From assembly GCA_017540915.1 (NCBI GenBank), contig JAFYAD010000344.1, positions 1-12,229 on the forward strand: a stretch of DNA of 12,229 bases, in the 5' to 3' direction. A program made the translations under genes and the position numbers. This stretch comes from Lachnospiraceae bacterium. Lineage in GTDB: Bacteria; Bacillota_A; Clostridia; Lachnospirales; Lachnospiraceae. Below are positions 1 to 7,000 of the stretch, in pieces (position 1 is the first letter of the stretch; each line of letters begins with the position of its first letter). The notes beneath the pieces are model-generated. The model did no database searches, was not told where the DNA came from, and worked only from the letters and a program-made list of their open reading frames with translations.

Positions 1-2
1 AC

Positions 3-173
3 GATCCCTGCGCAGTAGACGAAAGATCCTTTAACGCCGCCGTTGAACTCTTGAAAAAGCAGGGATACACCGATGTAAGTGGTAAAATGTATGCGAACAT
101 GCGGCATGAGATACTGAACGAGCCGGAGCACCAAAAAGTGTTTGATGATATGATGCAGTTCATCCAAGCATAG
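3..173 (+). CDS. Alpha/beta hydrolase of the monoacylglycerol lipase/lysophospholipase type, C-terminal fragment
   Basis: The last 56 codons of a gene that enters from the left edge; the frame beginning at base 3 is open to a TAG stop at 171-173. The fragment starts with D-P-C, which fits the catalytic aspartate region of monoacylglycerol lipases (usually G-x-x-D-P-V). At residues 30-40 it has Y-A-N-M-R-H-E-I-L-N-E, the motif that carries the catalytic histidine (H35 of the fragment) in this family. Known members hydrolyse acylglycerols or lysophospholipids with a Ser-Asp-His triad; the nucleophilic serine and the substrate-lid region lie outside the window, so the substrate cannot be judged. 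It is convergent with the chemotaxis gene and followed by a strong terminator, so it belongs to a different transcription unit from the rest of the window. Confidence 0.85.
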   Translation, partial: DPCAVDERSFNAAVELLKKQGYTDVSGKMYANMRHEILNEPEHQKVFDDMMQFIQA

Positions 174-194
174 ATTTTCATATTACTGACATTA

Positions 195-228
195 AAAAAT
201 CGAGCAGGCTGAATCCTGCTCGATTTTT
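195..228. terminator. Bidirectional rho-independent terminator
   Basis: A perfect 14-bp inverted repeat (195-208 with 215-228) around a 6-nt loop. The GC-rich core is CGAGCAGG/CCTGCTCG and the outer arms are AAAAAT/ATTTTT, so a T-run follows the hairpin on both strands. It lies between the convergent hydrolase gene (ends 173) and the chemotaxis gene (ends 264) and should stop transcription from both sides. A weaker hairpin with a 5-bp stem (GTGAT/ATCAC, about 253-267) overlaps the chemotaxis gene's stop codon on the - strand. Confidence 0.92.
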
Positions 229-263
229 ATATCATGATTTGAGGGTCAAAAGGTGATCCACAA

Positions 264-1568
264 TCACTTCAAAACATCCTGTATATTGGTCAATATCTCG
301 TCCTCCTTGAAAGGCTTGTTGATGAAGCGTTTAGCTCCCACTTTCAGAGCCTTGATCAGCTTATCCTGCTGACCTGCTGCGGTTATCATGATGGCCTTCG
401 CATCGGGATCCACAGCCAGGATTGCTTCAAGAGCCTCGAGACCGTCCTTCTTTGGCATTGTGATATCTAATGTCACAACATCCGGCTTGCATTCTGAGTA
501 CGCTTCCACGCCCTCTTCTCCGTCTGAAGCCTCTCCCACAACCGCATAACCGGCGTTTTCCAGTATGTTCCTCAACATGATCCTGGACATTCTGGAATCA
601 TCCACTATGAGGATCTTAGCCTTAGCATCACCCGACACCGCGCTCTGGATAAAAGTAGTCTTCCCTGCGCTCTCCGGTGTCTCACCGGCAGTGAAATCAC
701 TGTTCACAGCGATTATGAGATCTGTTCTCTTATCCTCGATATACAGCGGTAAAACATAGAAATCTCCGACAGCCTTCTGTCCCTTAAATCCGAGAGGCGG
801 CTCCATATCCACGTTTGTCCCGTTCTTGGAAAGCTCTGTGGCAAATATACCCGCCGTAACATTTATGAACTCTCCCACCGCATCATAAACATCATAAGTC
901 ACATGGTCCATTTCACTGTGTGAAAAGCCGTTTGCCACGCGTAAAAATCCGCCGTTGTCACTCTCCTCCGCAACAGCCACGAACACGGAAGCATCTCCCG
1001 CCAGCTCCTGATATGCAAGGTGGGCATAGGGAAGCTCCTTTACGTGCGATGCCTTGCCTATATAGTAATCTCTCGTGACAAAACGCATTATGTTGCGAAC
1101 CACAAGGGATGCCAGCTCCCTGATATAAGGTTTGGAGGTCACCACAAACAGAGGCATCAGCCTGTCTATATCATCCGACTTTAAGGCCTCAAGCTCATCA
1201 TCGGAAAAACCGGAATCTTTCTGGAAAGCCTTCAACAGCATATCCACATCTTTGGTATTAAGACCTGTGGTCTCCGTCAGCAGCTGTACAAACTGCATAT
1301 AAGAATCGCCCTGTTTTGACAGAAGACCTTCCATCTGGTCCTGTGTCAGCAATCCCTTCTCGATGGCGATATCGCCGAAACGCTTATCCAGCTGACGCTG
1401 CAGTGAATTGATCTCCTCCACCTGCTCCTCCGTCAGCAGCCCGTCAGCAACAGCTATGGTACCAAGCTTTACCCTGACCGAAAGCTGTTTGTCCAGGATC
1501 ATGCGGTATGCATCCTCCTTGATGACTGACTTTTCCACCAAATACCTTCCAAATAACTGCCCAAACAT
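264..1568 (-). CDS. Chemotaxis protein: three MshEN-like repeats, CheX phosphatase domain and CheY-like receiver
   Basis: 434 aa, cytoplasmic, no membrane segment. Residues 5-28, 34-57 and 63-86 are three copies of a 24-residue motif (basic/L-[LF]-G ... [GS]-hydrophobic pair ... Q) with exactly 5 residues between copies, as in MshEN domains. Residues about 145-290 resemble CheX/CheC: D229, E233 and N236 follow the D-x3-E-x2-N active-site pattern, with P257/P258 about 20 residues on. CheX-type proteins remove phosphate from CheY-P. Residues 317-434 are a complete receiver: acidic pair D323/D324, phosphoacceptor D368, T396 and K418. The ATG at 1568 has GGGAGG 7 nt upstream (1576-1581). The receiver may regulate the fused phosphatase, or the protein may act on a free CheY; both are inference. 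It lies 136 nt after the YitT-family gene and is either the last gene of that operon or a separate unit. Confidence 0.88.
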   Translation of the reverse strand: MFGQLFGRYLVEKSVIKEDAYRMILDKQLSVRVKLGTIAVADGLLTEEQVEEINSLQRQLDKRFGDIAIEKGLLTQDQMEGLLSKQGDSYMQFVQLLTETTGLNTKDVDMLLKAFQKDSGFSDDELEALKSDDIDRLMPLFVVTSKPYIRELASLVVRNIMRFVTRDYYIGKASHVKELPYAHLAYQELAGDASVFVAVAEESDNGGFLRVANGFSHSEMDHVTYDVYDAVGEFINVTAGIFATELSKNGTNVDMEPPLGFKGQKAVGDFYVLPLYIEDKRTDLIIAVNSDFTAGETPESAGKTTFIQSAVSGDAKAKILIVDDSRMSRIMLRNILENAGYAVVGEASDGEEGVEAYSECKPDVVTLDITMPKKDGLEALEAILAVDPDAKAIMITAAGQQDKLIKALKVGAKRFINKPFKEDEILTNIQDVLK

Positions 1569-1704
1569 TTTTAAACCTCCCTTTTGTAGTCTGTAGTACA
1601 GTCTGTAAATATCGGATCCTTCCCGTATCAGGCCGGATCACGATCCGTAAATCTCTCATAGCCTTCATGAAAGCTTATCGAAGCATTCGGGACCGCATCA
1701 TATC
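1569..1704 (-). promoter_or_regulatory. Leader region upstream of the chemotaxis gene, no clear promoter
   Basis: 136 bp between the YitT-family stop and the chemotaxis start. It holds the GGGAGG ribosome binding site (1576-1581), an 11-bp palindrome CTGTA-G-TACAG (1591-1601), and a 6-bp inverted repeat CGGATC-AC-GATCCG in the middle of the gap. None is followed by a T-run on the - strand, so I see no convincing terminator for the upstream operon. I see no -35/-10 pair near consensus either. A promoter of unusual type or read-through from upstream are both possible. Confidence 0.35.
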
Positions 1705-2637
1705 CTACCGCAGGATCTCCTCCACTGTGGAGATCGTGCTGAAAGTCCCCTCGTACTCAGATATTATATATTTCATCTGCTGCATCTCAAAATAGTTGAT
1801 ATAACAGATCAACATTTTGTTTTCACCTGCTATGGCACCGTAAGAATTGATGATGGTACAGGTCTTATTGAGTCTTTTCTTGATCTCTTTGATGATCCCG
1901 TCAGGATCCTTGGTGATGATGGTGACCTGTTTAACGGACTCAAAATGATCCGTGAAATGGTTGATGACGGATGTTGCCACCACATATACCAAAAGGCTCA
2001 TGAGAGCCGCATTTCTGTTTATCAGAAGAAATACCGCCGCGTACACGCAAGCGTTAAAGATCAGCAGAATATACGTCAGACTGAAGTTCCTGCCGGTCTT
2101 GTCTGCCACAATGCGTATCAGTATGTTTGCAAATATCTCCGACCCGTCGATACAGCCGCCAAACCTCAATATTATGGACAAGCCCGCTCCCAAAATCGCA
2201 CCGCCGAATGCCACAGCCAGAAAATGCTCCGTGTTCAGCTCAAAGGGTATCTTCTCGAAGATCTCAAGTCCCAGCGTATAAAAGATAAGTCCTATCAATG
2301 CCTTGATGCCAAAATGTTTTCCCAGAAAGAAAAACCCCGCGATCAAAAACGGTATGAATATCAACAGCACACAAAGGGAAAGATTGAAGCCCGTCAGCTT
2401 GTTGATGATGATGGCGATACCCGCCGTCCCGTAGTCGATTGCATCATTTGGGATCAATATGCATATTACCGAAAAACTGGCCATCAGCGCACCTATGGCT
2501 ATCATGAGAGCCGATAAAAAATTATCCGCTATCATGGCGGCAAGTTTTTTGGTGCTGCATTTTATAACACCATCCTCACGGGTGGTCTTTTCTTCTGTTT
2601 GAACGTTTTCGTTTTTAGTATTAGTATTATCAGCCAT
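1705..2637 (-). CDS. YitT/DUF2179-family integral membrane protein
   Basis: 310 aa. A polar N-terminal tail (about 1-35) is followed by about six hydrophobic segments (roughly 42-62, 84-106, 110-127, 138-158, 187-206, 208-226) and a soluble C-terminal domain (about 235-310) resembling DUF2179. Features typical of the family are the N-D-A-I-D-Y-G-T-A-G stretch near 64-73 and R-F-G-G-C-I-D-G-S-E around 158-167. The function of this family is not established; a transport role is often assumed. The ATG lies 3 nt after the foldase stop, with only a poor Shine-Dalgarno match (AGG about 12 nt away), so translation is probably coupled to the gene before it. This ties it to the small-protein/foldase operon. 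Identity of the family is secure; function is unknown. Confidence 0.88.
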   Translation of the reverse strand: MADNTNTKNENVQTEEKTTREDGVIKCSTKKLAAMIADNFLSALMIAIGALMASFSVICILIPNDAIDYGTAGIAIIINKLTGFNLSLCVLLIFIPFLIAGFFFLGKHFGIKALIGLIFYTLGLEIFEKIPFELNTEHFLAVAFGGAILGAGLSIILRFGGCIDGSEIFANILIRIVADKTGRNFSLTYILLIFNACVYAAVFLLINRNAALMSLLVYVVATSVINHFTDHFESVKQVTIITKDPDGIIKEIKKRLNKTCTIINSYGAIAGENKMLICYINYFEMQQMKYIISEYEGTFSTISTVEEILR

Positions 2638-2640
2638 CTG

Positions 2641-3639
2641 TTAAAAATACCTGTCATAAACAGGATAAAAATCCTCTGCACTGTAGGCGCCGGCATCCTT
2701 GATATCAACTGTTGCCCAGCGCTCCTCTATCAGTCTCCTGTCAACCCTGCTCTCATATTCATCATAGACCTTGTCAAAGGCTTCCTTGTGGCGGTTGTCG
2801 GATATTGACTTTTTATTGGCCTCGGAAAGCTCCTCGTCATATTTGGAAACGCAGCAGAAATAATAGTATCCCCCTGAAGCATCCACACGGTCACTCACTT
2901 CTCCGTCATCCAGCGCAAATATGACCTTCTCTATGTCCTCGGTGAAATCCCCCCTGTAAGCCTCCAGGGTAATCTCATCCGCCTCATTGTAGCTTGCGGC
3001 AGTTACTGCAAAATCAGCGCCTGCTGCCAGTTCCTCACCGACTTTACCGGCCTTGTCCTCATCCTCTACGAAGATCTGTCTCACCCGCACAACTCTGGCT
3101 TCGTCATCGCTGACCTCTGTGGATATGCCTTCCGTAATGTGCTCATAAACCTTGTCGGACACTGCCAGAAGCTCATAGAGCTTTGAGATCTCGTCTATAG
3201 TGATGTCCAGATAATCTATGGTCTCCTCGCTGAGCTTCGTCACCAGCTCCACAGCCGCAGAAGAAGCAACCGACCTGTCTATATCCGACAGCTCTATACC
3301 GTAATCCGATGCTATCTCATTCATAACGCATAATCTTGCACACTGGGACAGTGTGAGATCCCTGATGTAGCTCGAAAGCTCCGCCTCTGTCCTCATGGCC
3401 GCTGCCTCGGAAACGTCAATGCCGTATATATCCCCGTAAGTATCCCTGTTTGACAGCATCAAAAGCTTCAGCTGAGCCTTTGTGCATTCTGTGTCCTCAA
3501 CGGTAAATACAACATTTTCCGGGATAGGGGTGGTAAATACCACGATCTCCTCCCCCTCCTCTGCGCAAGCTGTGAGACTCCCTGCAAGCACAAGCGCAGC
3601 CATAAAAAGAGCCGGTATCCTCTTATAATATTTCATCAT
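2641..3639 (-). CDS. Lipoprotein foldase, parvulin-type peptidylprolyl isomerase (PrsA/SurA-like)
   Basis: 332 aa from the ATG at 3639, which has GAAGG 9 nt upstream. A TTG at 3648 is in frame but directly abuts that site, so it is less likely. A basic start (K3, K6, R7), a hydrophobic run and the lipobox L-T-A-C (C25) predict a lipid-anchored protein on the outer face of the membrane. Residues about 40-170 form a helical SurA-N-like region, about 181-267 align with a parvulin domain (A-G-A-D-F-A near 206-211, F-A-L-D-D-G-E-V-S near 241-249), and a charged tail follows. Parvulins isomerise prolyl bonds and PrsA-like members help secreted proteins fold. The two histidines usual in the domain are absent here (Q188 where H-I-L is expected, Y259 where G-Y-H is expected), so it may be chiefly a chaperone. 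It starts 5 nt after the 86-aa gene and ends 3 nt before the YitT gene. Confidence 0.82.
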   Translation of the reverse strand: MMKYYKRIPALFMAALVLAGSLTACAEEGEEIVVFTTPIPENVVFTVEDTECTKAQLKLLMLSNRDTYGDIYGIDVSEAAAMRTEAELSSYIRDLTLSQCARLCVMNEIASDYGIELSDIDRSVASSAAVELVTKLSEETIDYLDITIDEISKLYELLAVSDKVYEHITEGISTEVSDDEARVVRVRQIFVEDEDKAGKVGEELAAGADFAVTAASYNEADEITLEAYRGDFTEDIEKVIFALDDGEVSDRVDASGGYYYFCCVSKYDEELSEANKKSISDNRHKEAFDKVYDEYESRVDRRLIEERWATVDIKDAGAYSAEDFYPVYDRYF

Positions 3640-3644
3640 AACGA

Positions 3645-3905
3645 TCAACCTTCAACATAAAGATATCTGCCGTCGGGCAAACAGAAAATCTCTGACTGCT
3701 CCAGCAGTTCATCATCCGACATGCCGGATATGTCCATTCCCATCTCATCCATATATTCGCGGACCTCATCGGCACTGTCAAACGTCACTGCCATGCAATC
3801 TTCCAGGAAATCAGCCGCCTCGTCGATAGTCTCCGCTACAGGCTTTGAAAAGAGCTGTGTCTGGTTATTAAAAAAATATTCAACTGCCAATTCATCCAAT
3901 TCCAT
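3645..3905 (-). CDS. Small acidic protein of unknown function, first gene of the operon
   Basis: 86 aa. I choose the ATG at 3905 because a perfect GGAGG (3911-3915) lies 5 nt upstream; the in-frame ATG at 3938 and TTG at 3947 have no ribosome binding site and the TTG sits inside the predicted -10. The protein is strongly acidic, with no signal peptide or membrane segment. Visible stretches are a hydrophobic/aromatic N-terminus (V-E-Y-F-F), a central F-L-E-D-C-M-A-V (33-40), M-D-I-S-G-M-S (57-63), and a C-terminal L-P-D-G-R-Y-L-Y-V-E-G. It resembles short conserved proteins that I recall being labelled glyoxalase in Lachnospiraceae, but I see no metal-binding pattern of the glyoxalase fold and would not carry that name over. 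It heads an operon with the foldase and YitT genes under its own promoter. Confidence 0.8.
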   Translation of the reverse strand: MELDELAVEYFFNNQTQLFSKPVAETIDEAADFLEDCMAVTFDSADEVREYMDEMGMDISGMSDDELLEQSEIFCLPDGRYLYVEG

Positions 3906-3910
3906 TTCGA

Positions 3911-3915
3911 CCTCC
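3911..3915 (-). promoter_or_regulatory. Ribosome binding site fixing the start of the 86-aa gene
   Basis: GGAGG on the - strand, 5 nt before the ATG at 3905. It decides in favour of the 86-residue form over longer in-frame starts further upstream. Confidence 0.8.
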
Positions 3916-3924
3916 GAAGATTTG

Positions 3925-3954
3925 TGTATAGTATTCATGTAATTCAACTATACA
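3925..3954. promoter_or_regulatory. Candidate operator: 8-bp inverted repeat over the -10 and start point
   Basis: TGTATAGT (3925-3932) and ACTATACA (3947-3954) are perfect inverted repeats with a 14-nt spacer, half-site centres 22 bp apart, about two helical turns. One arm contains the -10 hexamer and the other lies around +8 to +15, the usual placement of a repressor site. No regulator gene lies nearby, so the protein is unknown. Confidence 0.45.
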
Positions 3955-3975
3955 ACATTCACCCCGCTTTGTAAA
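3947..3975 (-). promoter_or_regulatory. Sigma-A-type promoter of the small-protein/foldase/YitT operon
   Basis: On the - strand TTTACA (3970-3975, five of six matches to TTGACA) and TATAGT (3947-3952, five of six matches to TATAAT) are separated by exactly 17 nt. The expected start of transcription is near 3940, giving a leader of about 35 nt that carries the GGAGG site. This makes the three genes a unit independent of addBA. Confidence 0.75.
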
Positions 3976-3990
3976 ACAGTTTTAAACATG

Positions 3991-4004
3991 TGTAACCGTT
4001 TACA
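3991..4004. promoter_or_regulatory. Candidate cre site (CcpA/LacI-family operator)
   Basis: TGTAACCGTTTACA fits every fixed position of the B. subtilis cre consensus TGWNANCGNTNWCA, and the symmetry extends one base each side (GTGTAACCGTTTACAC, 3990-4005) with the central CG typical of LacI-family sites. It lies about 15 bp upstream of the -35, centred near -57, a position from which CcpA is known to activate some genes such as ackA. Other LacI-family regulators bind similar sequences, and the same bases could form a weak RNA hairpin after addA. Confidence 0.5.
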
Positions 4005-4005
4005 C

Positions 4006-4020
4006 CGCAGGGAATCTGCG
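4006..4020 (-). terminator. Weak hairpin just after addA
   Basis: A perfect 5-bp stem CGCAG/CTGCG with a 5-nt loop starts 7 nt after the addA stop. No T-run follows on the - strand, so it is at best a weak terminator or an RNA 3'-end stabiliser. Some addBA transcripts may read into the next operon. Confidence 0.25.
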
Positions 4021-4026
4021 AACCTC

Positions 4027-7000
4027 TCAGATCCGTGAGACGGAGATTGATCTTCCCATTCTGAAGGAATAGATATACAACCCCGCCACCTGTTTACCCG
4101 TGGCTTTCGACAGCGCTTCCCCGTACAGTTCCAGCTGTCTGTGGTATCTGTCCGTAAACTCCGATTCCTCCGTCAGGCTGTCCGTTTTATAGTCCACCAC
4201 GACAATACCGTCATCCCGTATGTAATATGCATCTATGATACCCTGCACCAATATGGTCTCCTGTGTGTCCAGATCCGGATAGATATCCTTTGCGGGGACT
4301 TCCATCACAAAAGGAGCCTCGCGTTTCAGCCTTCCGGCGGCAAACGCATCCCGCATCTCACGGCCGAGTTCCGATCTCAGGAAAACACAGATGCGGTCAA
4401 GGTTGATGGAGTCTGCCGCCTCGGGATCCATAAGTCCTTCATCACATATATCTTTGATCTGTTTCTTAAGCGAAGCTGCATACTGTGATTCATCATCAGG
4501 CAAAACACCGTAATCCAGCAATTCCATGAATCTGTGGACCGATGTTCCGTAGGCGGCGCCGTGGCCTTCCTTTCCTTCTTCCTCAGTCATCACGAACTTC
4601 GGTATATATTTTTTCTTTTCTGTCCTGATGAGTTCCGCTGCGCCTTCCTCATACATCTGTTTTTCATAGTCCGGCTTTTTGACCTCCGAAACGGAAACCT
4701 TCTGGCGAAGACGGATGTCGGGCAGATACCGGTATTCAAACTCTATCCGCTGTCTTATCTCCTCAGTGAACTTATTTTCCGAACTTCCCAGCGCGATCAC
4801 TGATGCAGTGTTGAAGAGGTTCTTTTCCGCACCTTCCTCTTCGACTGTCTTCAGATCCCCTGCAGTATACTCCACGATGTCAAAAAGATCCCTTCTCGAT
4901 CTTGCAACAGGCTCTATCCAATCCGCATAGCAGTCTGCGCTCATAACCTCAAAATCCGTGATACCGCCTGTATCCTCATCTTCCACCCTCTTATCCTCAG
5001 GTCTTACCGGACCCACTATTATGAGCTTTTCCTCCGCTCTGGTCATGGCGACATACAAGACCCTCATCTCCTCGGCCTTCTGAGACCGGTCCGTTATCTC
5101 TCCTATGAGTTCGTTCAGTATATTCCGGTATTTTACTCTTTTTCTGATATTTACCGCGCTTATGGCTGCACCGTATTTTTCGCTGCATTTAAGCTTTGCC
5201 CTGCTGTCGGATCTGCTGAACTTCGAATCCGTCCCTGCCAGTATGACCACGGGGAACTGCAGACCTTTGCTCTTATGGATGGTCATGATGCGCACCACAT
5301 CATCCTCCTCCGACACGTTTCCCGCCTCTCCGTAATCCATCTGATAGGTACGCATCTGTCTGATGTGACGCACAAATCTGAACAGCCCTCCCGCCGTGCT
5401 CTCATCATATTTGGCAGCAAGGTTTTCCAGCATATCAACATTGGCGATGCGCCTTTTGCCCGCCGGTTTTGCGGATATGTATTCCCTGTATCCGTTGTCA
5501 TCTATCAGGATCTCTATAAGATCCCTGACACAGGTATCATGAGCTGCTCTCCTGTAGACCTGCAATCTGTCCGTAAAGCTCACTAAAAGATCTCTGACTT
5601 CCTCATCATCCCCCTCATTAATATACAGGGATACTTCATCGAAAAGCCCCGTCTTTACCGCTTTTTCACGGGCAAAAACACGCACCTTTGCAACATCCTC
5701 CGGCTGCATCCTGCCACAGGGGGACAACAGGGCGCCGTACAGCGGGATATCCACCCGCGGATTATCTATAACCTCCAGCATGGTGATGATATCCTTGACC
5801 TCGGTTTCCGAAAAATACCCGGTATCCCTGGTCAGATGTGCATTGATACCGGCTGCCGCCAGCACTCTCATCAGCACATCCGCATTTTTCTTAAAGCTTC
5901 TGCCTAAGATAGCTATGTCGCTGTTTTTGAACAGAGGAGAACCATTCTCATCCCTTAAGGCTTTAAGCTTTAATATGCGATCGGCGATCATCTTTGCTTC
6001 AAAGGTCTGTTTATCCCTGTCTGCGGGATCACTGCCGTCATCACAGGCATCGGTATCGTCGTTATCCTCGCCGGTTTCCTCATCTTCGGCATCCATATAT
6101 CCCAGTAAAAGCTCTGTCTTCCTGAAAGCCGCCCTTCTCACATCGAACTCGAAATTGCCCTGATTTAACCTCGCATCATCATCGTAATCGATCTTCGCAA
6201 TATCTGCTTTCATTATGTTTTCAAAAACAAGGTTTGTGCTGTCGAGGACATCGTGATCACTGCGGTAATTTTTGCTCAGCACGATGCGCTTTTTATCGTT
6301 TGACGGATCGGAGTACTCCCGCTCCTTTTCCAGAAAAATCTCCGGTTTTGCAAGACGGAAACCGTATATACTCTGCTTGACATCACCCACCATAAATCTT
6401 TTGCAATGTCCCTCCGAAGCCTCGGAGATGCGTGACAGTATGGTCTCCTGGACATCATTTGAATCCTGGTACTCATCTATCATGACTTCCCTGAATTTTC
6501 TTCCGAACGCACAGGCGATGGGGTTGACTTTGGATCCGTCCTCTCCCTTTTCCTCATGTGTCAGTATGTCCAGAGCAAAATGTTCAATGTCCGAAAAACC
6601 GTACATCTTGCGTTTCTGTTTTTCGCGCATCATATTTTCTGTATAGGCTATGGCAAGCCTTGACAAAGCCTCCACCACCGGCTTTGCTTTTTTCAGGTTG
6701 GATCTCTGCCTTGCGGGACTCACGGAAAAGAACTTCTTCCTGATCTTTTCCACAGGTGCTTTCGCACCGTCCCTTATATTTTTGGCTTTTGCCTTGAGAT
6801 CCTCATCCACGTCCTTTGGTCTTTTCTTGTTTAAGTCCATGAAAAGTTTAGGCACGGAAATAAGCTTGTAGATTTCCGGGTATGTTTCAGCGTTCAAAAG
6901 CGAATCCACCGTCTCTATGTCAGACTCAAAGTTTTCCCTGTAATGGTATGGGCCGCCTTCTGCTTTACTGATCTCAAGCCCTTTCTCCAACTCAGACCTC

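Noticed and set aside
1609..1616. TCCGATAT on the - strand, 7 of 8 matches to the flagellar sigma (sigma-D/28) -10 element, 40 nt before the chemotaxis start
   Set aside because: No TAAA occurs at the needed 14-16 nt upstream, so the promoter is incomplete. The idea is attractive for a chemotaxis gene but unsupported.
1945..2517. 190-codon open frame on the + strand opposite the YitT-family gene
   Set aside because: It is rich in Q, K, Y and H with no hydrophobic core or recognisable motif and no ribosome binding site, and it lies entirely opposite a clear membrane-protein gene. It is a shadow frame.
3640..3648. TTG start for the foldase at 3648
   Set aside because: The GAAGG site directly abuts the TTG, while the ATG at 3639 is 9 nt away and gives a normal lipoprotein signal peptide.
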